A stretch of DNA of 64,000 nt from Tachypleus tridentatus. Lineage: Eukaryota > Arthropoda > Merostomata > Xiphosura > Limulidae. Location of the stretch: NCBI RefSeq assembly GCF_004210375.1, contig NC_134830.1, positions 169,391,874-169,455,873 on the forward strand. Reading direction: 5' to 3'. The notes below the pieces were generated by a model. It was given only the letters and a program-made list of their open reading frames with translations, ran no database searches and had not been told where the DNA came from. Positions 45,301 to 53,479 of the stretch are shown in pieces. The stretch's first letter is position 1, and each line of letters opens with the position of its first letter. A program made the translations under genes and the position numbers.

Positions 45301-45678
45301 GACAAATACCTGATAGAAACAAAAAAAAACACTAAAAAACAAATTCACTAACTCTTTTACAACAGACTCAAAAATCAGTCTAACCTAACTAAGGTCCTGT
45401 AATGTTGAACTAGTTTCCCAAACTCTAAAGAAAAAAAAAATTATAGGCGTTAACCCACGCGCTTCCCGTGGCCTCCAACTCTTTCATATTCTAACAAAAT
45501 CAAACAAATAAACACACAAATTAATACAAAAGTCTAAATAGCCTACAACAATATTAAAGTACAGTTGTTATATATACTCTTTCAGAGATAACAATAATTC
45601 TAAAATAATACCGTGTATTCATATTTCACATTTCTTACCTTGTATTTGCGATTCTGTTAAAGATGCTACATGGGCTTC
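30278..45678 (-). CDS. Four-EF-hand calmodulin-like protein, CG11638-like (5' incomplete)
   Basis: Exons 45639-45678, 38808-38951, 35794-35930, 31532-31643 and 30278-30300 join in frame on the minus strand (456 nt, 151 residues and stop). The protein starts EAHVASLTESQIQELKAAF, like calmodulin's LTEEQIAEFKEAF. Loops: EF1 DKNHDGRVNASE, canonical. EF2 NRRDDGMINEEE, with Arg at position 3 and Asn at 1, so probably weak. EF3 DKDRNGFITRDE, canonical. EF4 DVDNDGRINYQE, canonical, its last Glu split by an intron. The C-terminus EFVRILL matches the EEFTRLLL-type end that I recall for Drosophila CG11638, as does the stretch AFRVFDKDRNGFITRDEL. The likely role is calcium sensing; no target is evident. 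No ATG precedes the first exon, which enters in phase 0, so at least one upstream exon is missing. Confidence 0.85.
31238..31479 (-). repeat. SINE-A with 8-bp target duplication
   Basis: Minus-strand copy, tail gaattttgcccaaagctac to head cacttggcca. The repeat attattat occurs on both sides (about 31229-31236 and 31480-31487). It lies about 50 bp from the EF4 exon. Confidence 0.8.
31532..31643 (-). CDS. Calmodulin-like gene exon with EF-hand 4
   Basis: Acceptor ctcttgcag|GATGAA and donor ACCAAG|GTTTGT. Encodes DELRIAMEMIGEPVSDKKLD and the EF4 loop DVDNDGRINYQ. Confidence 0.9.
31960..32877 (+). mobile_element. Internally deleted mariner with TIRs and TA duplication
   Basis: TIRs ttaggttgtccagaaataaa (left) and its near inverse at the right end (tttatttctcgacaacctaa) are bounded by TA at 31958-31959 and 32878-32879. 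The transposase start (MDKKSFRLIFL near 32132) and the block TVHEFAEKLGTSKSSIANHL are present but with stops. About 360 bp including the first catalytic Asp are missing near 32520-32560. The end YSPDLSPTDFHFFKHFDNFL keeps the third catalytic Asp. Length 918 bp against about 1.28 kb normally. Confidence 0.85.
32925..33185 (-). repeat. SINE-A, badly decayed
   Basis: Recognisable blocks: atttcgcacaaaactacctgag, atctgcatcagccgtcc, gggattttaccgtcac. Directly beside the deleted mariner. Confidence 0.5.
33499..33592 (+). repeat. SINE-B fragment
   Basis: gggtggattctccgaggtag, cagcagatagcttaatgtgg, ctttgcgctaaaaaaa tail. Confidence 0.55.
33790..34057 (+). repeat. SINE-A, full length
   Basis: Head gtggcatggccaggggatta, CTCGTAATC loop, GGGATCGAATACCCG B-box region, tail gcgcgaaattcaaaaaacaa. 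Confidence 0.85.
35086..35196 (+). repeat. SINE-C, full length
   Basis: Head cgccccctagtgacacagtg, B-box region gggtttcgatacctg, body tggtgggcagagcattgtgt, tail gtgcttaattccaaataa. Confidence 0.7.
35340..35715 (+). repeat. SINE-A, decayed, interrupted by SINE-B
   Basis: The plus-strand body continues on both sides of an inserted SINE-B: left part to gctgaatcgagac, right part from catagacgaacatgctggcc to cttagtgcgaaatccaac. Confidence 0.6.
35396..35517 (+). repeat. SINE-B nested in SINE-A, perfect 13-bp target duplication
   Basis: Flanked by gctgaatcgagac at 35383-35395 and 35518-35530. Internal head ccccaccgcgagtatagcgg, B-box GGTTCGATTCCCC and A-rich tail are intact. Confidence 0.85.
35794..35930 (-). 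CDS. Calmodulin-like gene exon with EF2 end and EF3
   Basis: Acceptor caacgttag|ATGACGG and donor ACGAGA|GTACGT. Encodes DGMINEEEFMAWMAKHQ, then MEDLLAAFRVFDKDRNGFIT. 137 nt, entered in phase 1 and left in phase 0. Confidence 0.9.
36740..37150 (+). repeat. Dispersed repeat of unknown class
   Basis: Begins cccgccaaaaattggcagagg and ends ggaggtatgcgcgttaccga, then gtactctctagttt. The phrases gaaaccagctaaacggattt and gaccagattttgatgaaact recall repeats I associate with many marine invertebrate and other metazoan genomes. I see no clear TIR or target duplication and no gene. Confidence 0.4.
37380..38240. repeat. 47-bp satellite array, about 18 copies
   Basis: The unit is gtctgtttatcacaatactg, then agataatagctcaatcat, then accatagca, repeating every 47 bp (for example 37423, 37470, 37517). 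Variants alternate (cacacaatagca or catatcagagca), suggesting multi-unit blocks. Lies in the intron of the calmodulin-like gene about 570 bp downstream (in gene direction) of the EF1 exon. Confidence 0.9.
38808..38951 (-). CDS. Calmodulin-like gene exon with EF1 and start of EF2
   Basis: Acceptor ttgtaatag|AACTGAAG and donor CGAG|GTAATT. Encodes ELKAAFVLMDKNHDGRVNAS and SLGILLSDGMIRHVLHQVNR. 144 nt, phase 1 on both sides. Confidence 0.9.
39193..39589 (-). repeat. Chimeric SINE-A: two bodies in tandem
   Basis: The first body runs from aatttcgcgcaaagctacac to gggattgaccgtcac (39193-39343), then a second body of a diverged subtype (gcgctagccctccttgattt) continues to the head at 39589. The second subtype matches 46142-46357. 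Confidence 0.7.
39796..39895 (+). repeat. SINE-B-like, diverged
   Basis: ggctcagcgctaagtctgta, ggatttcgattcccctgatg, ggcatagcacta body. Confidence 0.45.
40376..40492 (-). repeat. SINE-C, minus copy
   Basis: tctgcccaccacaagtgtcg, aatctggtttcttgcg, ccgcagacta, then the ctactgaggc head end. Confidence 0.55.
40850..41105. repeat. 63-bp tandem repeat, about 3.5 copies
   Basis: ccactaagcaacacaaatat recurs at 40922, 40985 and 41048. As 63 is a multiple of three, the array is open on the minus strand without being a gene. Confidence 0.8.
41110..42490. other. Intron DNA of the calmodulin-like gene, no feature
   Basis: No supported exon. Short minus-strand frames at 41885-42504 lack splice sites that would fit and lack a domain. 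Confidence 0.35.
42497..43030 (+). pseudogene. C-terminal fragment of a LINE ORF2
   Basis: A 177-residue open frame. Its second half follows the plan of the tail after the RT domain in endonuclease-type LINEs: a short Arg/Lys block (TSERGRQLEIIGYVTMKEE), a basic run (TERRRDRGKQAMMYV), SLPKWMNVSTLEIF and a final RRRDLYKSMVTNILD. No RT motif remains upstream, where the frame closes. It is a 5'-truncated retrotransposon fossil inside an intron of the calmodulin-like gene, opposite in strand. Assigned by pattern only. Confidence 0.55.
43160..43425 (+). repeat. SINE-A, full length
   Basis: Head ggcccgacatggccaggtga, GGTTCGAATCTCT B-box region, tail gcgcgaaattcaaaaacaag. Confidence 0.85.
43602..43676 (-). 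repeat. SINE-C fragment
   Basis: ctgctcatcacgggtgtcga, aacccaattttagcg, ttaccgctgagccacttgag. Confidence 0.6.
44211..44280 (+). repeat. Partial copy of a local repeat
   Basis: aaactggtaattcaacggac, ctaggc and agtttgacca match the repeat at 44506-44580 and its inverted copy near 47460-47530. Confidence 0.55.
44476..44592 (+). repeat. Arm 1 of an inverted repeat pair
   Basis: About 115 bp is repeated in inverted orientation at 47431-47551. Both arms are followed on the same side by a full SINE-A, so the inverted unit is about 390 bp (44476-44869 and 47156-47551). Confidence 0.75.
44593..44869 (-). repeat. SINE-A with 12-bp target duplication
   Basis: Flanked by taccgggacatt (44580-44591) and tacagggacatt (44870-44881), one mismatch. 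Full length. Confidence 0.85.
45639..45678 (-). CDS. Calmodulin-like gene, small upstream exon
   Basis: A 40-nt exon: acceptor tttctccag|GAAGCC and donor TACAAG|GTAAGA. Encodes EAHVASLTESQIQ plus the first base of the following Glu. Supported by phase and by the calmodulin-like LTESQIQELK reading across the junction. Confidence 0.8.
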
Positions 45679-46141
45679 CTGGAGAAACAGAAAACACTGA
45701 ATTATTGTTCACTAAGAAAATACAAACTATTAAAACTTAACACGCTAACTTTTTTAAAACTTGACTTTAGGTTCTTACTGTATATTTTCTAAGTTGGGTA
45801 ATAAAAGAAATACCTGATTCATATAATCAAGTTTATAATTAATCGCATAACGGGATTAATTATACCCCCACCCAACACGGTATCGCGTCACGAACCTTGG
45901 TTGTTCCGATTCATAGCTTAGTATTTTAACCCCACTAGGACACGCTAGGCCCACCAACAAACTTAACATACTCTGGGTAGACTCTAAAAAATAACGTTTT
46001 ACATATAAATGAAAGTTTATGTCGCCTAAGAAATTTTGTGCCAAACAAACGCCAAAAAAGAAACAAAGCAAACAAATAAACAAAAAAGTATATCATTTTT
46101 CATTTTAACAGTAAAAATTTGGGATTCGATTCCCTGTGACG

Positions 46142-46357
46142 GACAGATTGGTTTAATTTCGCTCAAAGCTGCATGAGACCTATCTGCGCTAGCCCTCCTT
46201 GATTTAACAGTGAAAGAATAGAGGGATGAATAGTAGAAATGGCCGTAACATCATAACGCCCCCACGGCTGAAAGGGCGAGCATGTTTGGTGTGACGGGGT
46301 TGCGATCTCGCGACACTCAGACTGCAAGTCGAGCGTCACCTGTCCATGTTGGGCATA
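46142..46357 (-). repeat. SINE-A, diverged subtype
   Basis: gcgctagccctccttgattt, cagtgaaagaatagagggat, cataacgcccccacggctga. It has a deletion of the middle body compared with the main type. Confidence 0.65.
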
Positions 46358-46624
46358 GTAACGGACAGCGCACAAAAGGTCAATGTTGCTTTGTAAAATG
46401 AAAGAAACATTTTAACAAAGAAGTTCAGTTGTAACAGTTTATGTTTAGTGCTACACTTCAAGTTACTTAACTACTTTAAATAGATTTACATTTTTAAGTG
46501 TGCAGCTCATTAAATGAGTACGAAACGTAATTTTTACTAAGCAGTGACAGATTTTTTGTTCTTTCCTCAACGAACATAGAGACAAAAGGGTGTCGTCGGG
46601 TCAGTAAAACATGAGAACAACTGC

Positions 46625-46816
46625 TCTAGAGTAATGCTATGGTGGTTACATAATAATTAGTTATATAGTAATGTTATGGTGGTTACGTAACAACTAGCTG
46701 TATAGTAATGTTATGATGGTTACGTAACAATCAGCTATATACCAACGTTATGGTGGTTACATAACAATTAACTATAGAGTAATGTTATGATGGTTACGTA
46801 ACAATTAGCTATATAG
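46625..46816. repeat. 37-bp tandem repeat, five copies
   Basis: Unit agtaatgttatggtggttac plus gtaacaactagctatat; copies differ by single bases. Confidence 0.85.
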
Positions 46817-46904
46817 CTGTGACTCATATTATTGAAAAATGGTCGTTTTTAAATAAAACTACAGTTTAATGGTTAAAAGGAATGTTAATTTTTGAAGTGA
46901 AAGG

Positions 46905-47018
46905 CCTCCCTGGAGGGACAGAGGTAAACCTATGGACTTAAAACGATAAAATCTGAGGTTGGATTCCCCGTGGTGAACGTAACAGTTAACCTAGTGTGGC
47001 TTTGCTATAAAAAAACAA
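46905..47018 (+). repeat. SINE-B, full length
   Basis: cctccctggagggacagagg, gaggttggattccccgtggt, gtggctttgctataaaaaaa. Confidence 0.65.
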
Positions 47019-47155
47019 AGTGAAAGTTACTCAAACACGAATTGACTAATGTTTCTATTTGTTTCTAACAACAAGGCACATGCAGGTTACCATATTTATT
47101 AATAACAGTATGTGTCACTTGACTGAAACAGTTTCACGAGTTTAACTTGTACGAT

Positions 47156-47428
47156 GGCCCGGCATGCCCAAGCGTGTTAAGCGTGCGACTCGTAATCTGA
47201 GGGTCGCGGGTTCGCATCCCCGTCGCGCCAAACATGCTCGCCCTTTCAGCCGTGGGGGCGTTATAATGTGACGGTCAATCCCACTATTCGTTGGTAAAAG
47301 AGTAGCCCAAGAGTTGGCGGTGGGTGGTGATGACTAGCTGCTTTCCCTCTAGTCTTACACTGCTAAATTAGGGACGGATAGCGCAGATAGCCCACGTGTA
47401 GCTTTGTGCGAAATTTCAAAAACAAACA
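47156..47428 (+). repeat. SINE-A, full length, part of inverted unit
   Basis: Head ggcccggcatgcccaagcgt, B-box GGTTCGCATCCC, tail gtgcgaaatttcaaaaacaa. Followed directly by the inverted arm 47431-47551. Confidence 0.9.
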
Positions 47429-47430
47429 AA

Positions 47431-47551
47431 ACAATGTTCCGGTAGACATATATGCAGTACTGGTCAAACTGTCATGTTGTATCAGTCTAGCTGACCGTTG
47501 AATTACCAGTTTAAATTCAGGAATGATTTTAATAAAAAATAGAATCAATAT
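47431..47551 (-). repeat. Arm 2 of the inverted repeat pair
   Basis: Reverse of 44476-44592 with a few changes (for example tcaaactgtcatgttgtatc against gatacaacatgacagtttga). Confidence 0.75.
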
Positions 47552-47552
47552 T

Positions 47553-47604
47553 TTTACAGATAGCCCTCGAATAGCTTTGTGCGAAATTCAAAAACAAACA
47601 AAAC
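47553..47604 (+). repeat. SINE-A 3'-tail fragment
   Basis: acagatagccctcgaatagc, ttgtgcgaaattcaaaaac, then caaacaaaac. Only the last 50 bp of the SINE is present. Confidence 0.7.
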
Positions 47605-47609
47605 ACTCT

Positions 47610-49000
47610 TGTACGACTTTTGAAAACGGCGATATAAAATGAGTAAACATTTTCCAGCGTGACTTGAACGTCTGATTATTGAAATTCAAGCTCGTGATTC
47701 ATTTAATAAAATCAATATTCGTTTTCAGTGGAAATCCACAAACGTTCTTTAGTTTTGATTTATTTAGTTACTTTTAGTTTATTGTTCTGTCCAAAACGTC
47801 GAACTCAGTTGCTGTAGGTCTTATGTTACAGTTTCGTAAACAGTGGCCCAAAATGGCTGACTGATTATATAAAGTATTTTGCGCATGCTCTTTAATTCTT
47901 CAATCTAAACAATGTAACCACCATCAAGTCTGAACGTACTTTAGTACTGAAAGCAGTCAACAATTTAGTTGAGCTTACTACATTTAACGTAGGATAAATA
48001 GCAATTTATAATAATCATGTCTCAGGTTCCGTGAATCATATCTCAGGTTCCGTGCTGCCCTCTGAACTAATTCTGCCATCTCGATCATGTTCAATATGAA
48101 CACAGAAAATGTCTATTGGAGCTTTGGGGTGGAGATGAAGAACGAGGCTGGACAGACTCACGGATGTGCGTATAGAATAAGGGTGATGTTATTTCAGTTC
48201 TCTGGGTCATCTTTCTCTTGAACACAACCGCTGATTTTGAGATGTGGTTGGACGTTCGTCAAGTTTTTGTGTGTTTTGTTTTGTTTTATTCATGTTTGTT
48301 ATAATACTCAGAACGTCTCCGTGTAATTTATTTTTGGATATTTTAAACCCAAACACTCCTCTATAGAATATTTTTTCGTCATACAGAAGTTGCTAGGCGC
48401 TAGAATGGACGAGTGAAGGATGAAAAACAAGACATAAAATGATACGTTCTATTACGTTGTTGTGTTGTGGAAATAGACCTGTCTGTGGTCCCTTAAAACG
48501 GCATAAACCAATTTCTTCTTTGAACAGGATATCTGCTGTTCACGAAAGGAACATTTTATTTACTTTTAAGTTTATTTCAACACAAAATATTGACCGTGGT
48601 TGATTGTTATTGGCTGTTACGATGAAACGTCACACTATGGCAAGATGTACGATCAAACACTTTTTTTATAACTGACCCAAGATGGTTTACCTATAGGCAG
48701 AGTAAATGTATTGTGCTAAGTTGAAGAAAGTCTTTCAACATCGGGGCGGTTTTCACCTAATCTCTTTAAATGTTGAAATTCCACTTAATTCACTAAATAC
48801 ATGTCACTAATTTGTACGATGCTTATAATAGCGGAGCACAGGCCTAATCCCGTTAGGGGTTCGATTATTTTACAAACACCAAGCGTGTAACACCACTTAC
48901 ACTTCTTTTGTTACTGTAGGCCGTCGTGTTTTGCATAGCGGCTTTCAACAGCAAAATTTCAGTTAAAAAGGTTCTATACATTCCTGTCTCTTTCTGTAGC
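47610..49000. other. No gene recognised
   Basis: Mostly unique DNA. 48030-48270 shares scattered blocks with 55120-55475 (ggttccgtgctg or ggtcccgtgctg; gattttgagatgtggttgg or gatttcgaggtatggttgg), suggesting an old repeat. Confidence 0.3.
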
Positions 49001-49281
49001 GACCCGGCGTGGTCAGGTGGTTAGGGCGCTCGACTCGTAATCTGAAGGTTACGAATTTGAATACCCTAACTCCAAACATGCTTGCCCTTTCAGCCATGAG
49101 GGCGTTAAAATGTGACGATCAATTCCCACTATTCGTTAGTAAAAGAGTAGCTTAAGAAATGGCGGTGAGTGGTGATGACTAGCCGCCTTCTCTCTAGTGT
49201 TACACTGCTAAATTAGAAACGGCTAGTATAAATAGCCCTCGTGTAGCTTTACGCGAAATTTAAAAATGAAACAAACAAACC
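49001..49281 (+). repeat. SINE-A, full length
   Basis: gacccggcgtggtcaggtgg head to ttacgcgaaatttaaaaatg tail. Confidence 0.85.
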
Positions 49282-49364
49282 CTTCCTACAAGTAAAAGTA
49301 CCACAGTAAAAGAGAACGTTTAAAACCCTTTTCATCCTTCCCGCCATTTTATCATATCACTGTA

Positions 49365-50175
49365 TATATACCGTACAGCAAGACAGTAGTTTGTACCACT
49401 GCGTGTGTGTATATATATACATATATACCGCACAACAAAACAGTGGTTTGTACCACTGTATATGGCCCGGCTTGGCCAAGCGTGTTAAGGCGTGCGACTC
49501 GTAATCTGAGTGTCGCGGGTTCGCATCCCCTTCGCGCCAAACATGCTCGCCCTTTCAGCCGTGGAGGCGTTATAAGTGATGGTCAACCCCACTATTCGTT
49601 GGTAAAAGAGTTGGCTGCGGGTGGTGATGATTAGCTGCTTTCCCTTTAGCCTTACACTGTTAAATTAGGGACGGCTAGCACAGATAGCCCTCGAGTAGCT
49701 TTGTGCGAAATTCAAAAAACAAACAAACAAACCACTGTATATATACTGCACAACAAAGTAATGGTGTGTACAACTGTTTATATACCGTACAACAACAGAG
49801 GTTTGTACCACTGTATACATACCGTACAACAAGACAGTGATCTGTACCACTGTATACATACCGTACAACAAGACAGTGATTTGTACCACTGTATACATAC
49901 CGTACAACAAGACAGTGAGTTGTACCACTGTATACATACCGTACAACAAGACAGTGATCTGTACCTCTGTATACATACCGTACAACAAGACAGTGAGTTG
50001 TACCACTGCATACATACCGTACAACAAGACAGTGATCTGTACCTCTGTATACATACCGTACAACAAGACAGTGATCTGTACCTCTGTATACATACCGTAC
50101 AACAAGACAGTGATCTGTACCTCTGTATACATACCGTACAACAAGACAGTGATTTGTACTACTGTACACATAACT
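49365..50175. repeat. 39-bp minisatellite, about 12 copies, split by a SINE
   Basis: Unit: ataccgtacaacaagacagt, then gatttgtaccactgtatac. Copies lie before (49365-49463) and after (49731-50175) a SINE-A. The main block has near-perfect 39-bp spacing (49823, 49862, 49901 and so on). 39 is 13 codons, so five of six frames stay open and give 13-residue repeats such as YRGTDHCLVVRYV. These are not genes. Confidence 0.9.
49464..49730 (+). repeat. SINE-A inserted in minisatellite, perfect 12-bp target duplication
   Basis: accactgtatat lies at 49452-49463 and 49731-49742. Full-length copy from ggcccggcttggccaagcgt to an (caaa)n tail. Confidence 0.9.
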
Positions 50176-50457
50176 CACAAGCTGATTTAATATTTACCGC
50201 CCACGTGAATGTACCATACTGTAACAAAAGAGGGTTTGAGGATATCCGGATATCGTTAGTGATTTTTTTCTTCTTTTTTTGAAGTCACGCGCAGGTTGTT
50301 AGTTTAGAACTACAGATGAAATGCAGAACCCATGAACTTTTCAAACACACTTTTATAAACTATTTATGTACTAAATATGTAATAAAAACATTATTATTAT
50401 TATCATTCCATTTAATCCACTAATTCTTGCTCAGGTCTCCTGAATATTTTACTCACC

Positions 50458-50660
50458 TTGTTTGGCCAGTAATTCACACGTATTTGTTTAAACACTCTAC
50501 CAGTTGTTAATGGTGTGAAAATAAGTCTAGGGCGAAAAAGAATATATTCAAGCTCTAACTCTGTAGTCCAACTACCACAGGCAATGATAGCCAAACTGGC
50601 AAGTCTCGAAAAGTTGGGAAATGTATGTGTGTGTGTGTCGTAATATTTACATATACTCAA
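50458..50660 (-). other. Open block ending at a consensus splice donor
   Basis: On the minus strand an open frame ends ...RVNYWPNK at CCAAACAAG|GTGAGT (50454/50453). The phase after AAG is 0, the phase the calmodulin-like gene needs before its 40-nt exon. There is no recognisable domain, so this is only a candidate upstream exon. Confidence 0.2.
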
Positions 50661-50679
50661 ATTTTCACGTTTTGTAAAG

Positions 50680-51540
50680 CCGCAGTATAGCAGCTCGTAG
50701 AACGACTATGAAGTATTGCGAGTTTTTTTATCAAGTACAAACTTTTAGGTTATAGCTCTGTCCCTTAACTGTTTTGAGATATAATTACAGCCGCGGCTAT
50801 TGAGGATTTCCTCTTGTTTAATAAATAAAACAAAGTTTTTTTGCAGCTTTATTACCACACTTGATTACCACGTGAGATTTAAACTTAAGACAGAGAGGAA
50901 ATACACTGTTGATAAGTGTGTGTAACCGAAGGCTAGCTAGACTGTTACCTAAATTATTACTAATCACCCTCGTCGACCTGACAGAGCTGATAAGAACTAA
51001 TGAGACACGAAACCAACGTCCCCGTCCAGACACGGTTGGGTTGTGTAATGAAGTGTGAGCTAATATATTGCACATTACAGCTTGTTAGTGCATGGGAGGT
51101 GTAAAAACTTTACGAAGTAAATACCCAATATATTGTGGGTAAAAAGGATACTCAACTCATATTCACATAGGAAAGCGATATATCAAAATACACTGAATTT
51201 GTTTATGCAACATAATTTATTACTGACACATTTTAATTGATGGGCCTAAACATCTACTTATGTTCTAAGAACACAATCACGAGAATCCTTAAGAATTAAC
51301 ATAATTCTGAAGCTGTGTATCCTAGTAAGATATTTTAAATGGGTTTTTAAAAACTACGACTTAATACAAGCCTGTAATTAGCTCAATCAAAAGTGGTGTT
51401 ATTAAACATCAGTAGCTCAAAGTTTGTGTGATTTATTCTTAAGTTATGGACAAAAATTAAATATTGGTTTTATTGTATACTTTTCACTGAAGAGGCTGGC
51501 TTAGTTAAACCTCAGATCACGCCCGGCCAGAAAATCGTTG
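50680..51540. other. No feature seen
   Basis: AT-rich unique DNA without exon-like or repeat structure. Confidence 0.35.
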
Positions 51541-51547
51541 AGAGTTT

Positions 51548-51895
51548 GTTTATGAATTTTGCGCAAAGCTACACGAATGCTATCTGTGCTAGTCGTCCCT
51601 AATTTAGCGGTGTAAAACTAGAAGGAAGGCAACTAGTGTTTGTTCGTTTATTTGTTTTTTAAAAGTAAAGCCATATCGAACTATCTGCTGTGTCCACCGA
51701 GGGGAATCGAACCCTGATCATTACCACCCACTGCCAACTCTTAGACTACTCTTTTACCAACGAACTGTGGGATTGGTCGTGACGTTGCAACGCCCTCACG
51801 GCTGATAAGCCGAGCATGTTTGGTGTAACAGGGATTCGAACTCGCGACCCTGAGAATGTAAGTCAAGTGTCCCTAACCATCTGGCCATGCTGGAC
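51548..51895 (-). repeat. SINE-A interrupted by SINE-B
   Basis: The minus-strand body is cut between ggcaactagt and cattaccacccactgcc by 80 bp of SINE-B (51637-51718). Confidence 0.75.
51637..51718 (-). repeat. SINE-B fragment nested in SINE-A
   Basis: aagccatatcgaactatctg, ctgtgtccaccgaggggaat, cgaaccctgat. No clear target duplication. Confidence 0.65.
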
Positions 51896-52399
51896 CCTCA
51901 TTATGAGATTTTGAAAGCAAGTAGTGACGCAGAAATATTCTTCAAGTGAATGGTTTGTTTGTTTCGAATTTGGCGCACGAATGCATAAGTATTACCTACG
52001 TTATAGCTCTTGGTGTAGCTTTACTACCAATGTATTTGTGAGAAACAAAGACAAACAAATTATCAACCACTATATCACAATGTATTAAAACTGCAACGAA
52101 ATTTTATCAGAGTAGAGTAATAAATTCGCTGAAATATGGTTCGTGGAGCTGTCAACTCGATTACAGTTTGAGAAAACATTAGAGTAAAACTGTTGTTAAG
52201 AACATTGTAGTTTTACGTTTATTTGATTGTCAGTCTAATTAAACTAAAATTAAATTAATTGTACTTTATATAATATATATATTTCAACGTGTTTTTATTT
52301 CTGAATTGCATATACTTCGATGCTTTATTTTTATTTTTGCATAATTCTCACCATTATGAATTTCCTGTTACTAAATTGACCAACTGTTGTGTTATAGTA

Positions 52400-52551
52400 C
52401 TGGCATCAGCGGGTGTGCTTACATCAGAGAAATGCTGTCTTTCACAAAGTAGCGACTCATCTTCTACACAAACTGTCACGTTTCTGAGGTCGGTACTTCA
52501 ATTGCATAGAGGAAATCAGGAAGTCCAGTTACCCCACTGTGTGCTGTGACG
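52400..52551 (+). other. Exon-like open block, unidentified
   Basis: Less AT-rich than its surroundings and open in one frame (SAGVLTSEKCCLSQSSDSSS, then VTFLRSVLQLHRGNQEVQLP) up to a TGA at 52547-52549, with an ag at about 52398 that could be an acceptor. No domain recognised. It could be a terminal exon or chance. Confidence 0.2.
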
Positions 52552-53063
52552 TCAGAACCCTGCAATTTCAAAAGTTACAAAATGATACAGCAAAACCGTA
52601 ATAAAAAAAGGAAAGAAAAAACAACAACAAGCAATCATTTGAATCTCTCCACAAAAACTATAAAAAATTATGATGATTGAAATCTTATCTTTTTGATTTT
52701 TGTGTTTTATTTATAATTTTGTTAAAACCTTAGTTGGTATTATTTTGCCTTTAATTGTTAACCCTAAAAGTCAACTTTTTGTTCTGAACTCGGACCCTGG
52801 TATTTAAAATTGTAAACTTAAAGAAAGTGTTACTTAAATATTGTATGATAAGATATTTGTGCTAATAAGGAATGATAAAGAAAACGTATATTGTATTATT
52901 TTATTAAAAACCAAAAGTTTAACAACGGTAATAAAAAATGTGTTAATTTTTTGGGTTAAAGTTATCAGAATTACAAAGTAAGAAATAAGTAAAAACGTGT
53001 TTCTAGCACCTGTTATTAGTGCTAAAAATTACTGTTCATTGACTAATCAAATAGGTCGGTCGA

Positions 53064-53310
53064 GGGACTGGCATGACCAGCTGGTTAGGGCTCTCGACTC
53101 GTAATCTGAGGGTCGCAAATTCGATTCCGTGTTACACCAAAGATGCTCGCACTTTCAGCCATGGTGGCGTTATAATGTTACGGTCAATACCACTATTCTT
53201 TGTAAATGAGTAGCTCAGAAGTTGACAGCGAATGGTGATGATTAGGGACAGCTAGCGGAGAGAGCCCTAATGTAGCTTTGCGCGAAATTCAAAAACAAAA
53301 CAAACAACAC
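53064..53310 (+). repeat. SINE-A, diverged
   Basis: gggactggcatgaccagctg head to tttgcgcgaaattcaaaaac tail, with a deletion in the 3' body. Confidence 0.8.
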
Positions 53311-53479
53311 TTAGGGGTATCTAAAATCCAACATACCCAAATACCCACTACGAAGAAGCAACTTATGGTTATCTTTATCACGTATGCAGTAACATTAAAA
53401 TAAGTAATTTTTGTACTATTTTCTCGCGAAATAATTTAGAGAGCTGTGTAGGAGTTAATGTTTCCTATGTTGTCTTGTA

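Noticed and set aside
47156-47232. tRNA gene (GGTTCGCATCCC B-box, CTCGTAAT loop)
   Set aside because: The tRNA-like part is the head of SINE-A; it lacks a clean acceptor stem and is always followed by the SINE body. The same applies to all other tRNA-like hits in the window.
48050-48110. EF-hand-like peptide (HDRDGRISSEG) on the minus strand, possible extra exon
   Set aside because: Position 12 is not Glu, flanks are stops, and no splice sites fit the calmodulin-like gene; the region looks like an old repeat shared with 55120-55475.
49665-50282. Long overlapping open frames (77-193 aa) on both strands
   Set aside because: They are a by-product of a 39-bp tandem repeat whose period is a multiple of three; no start context, no domain, and five frames open at once.
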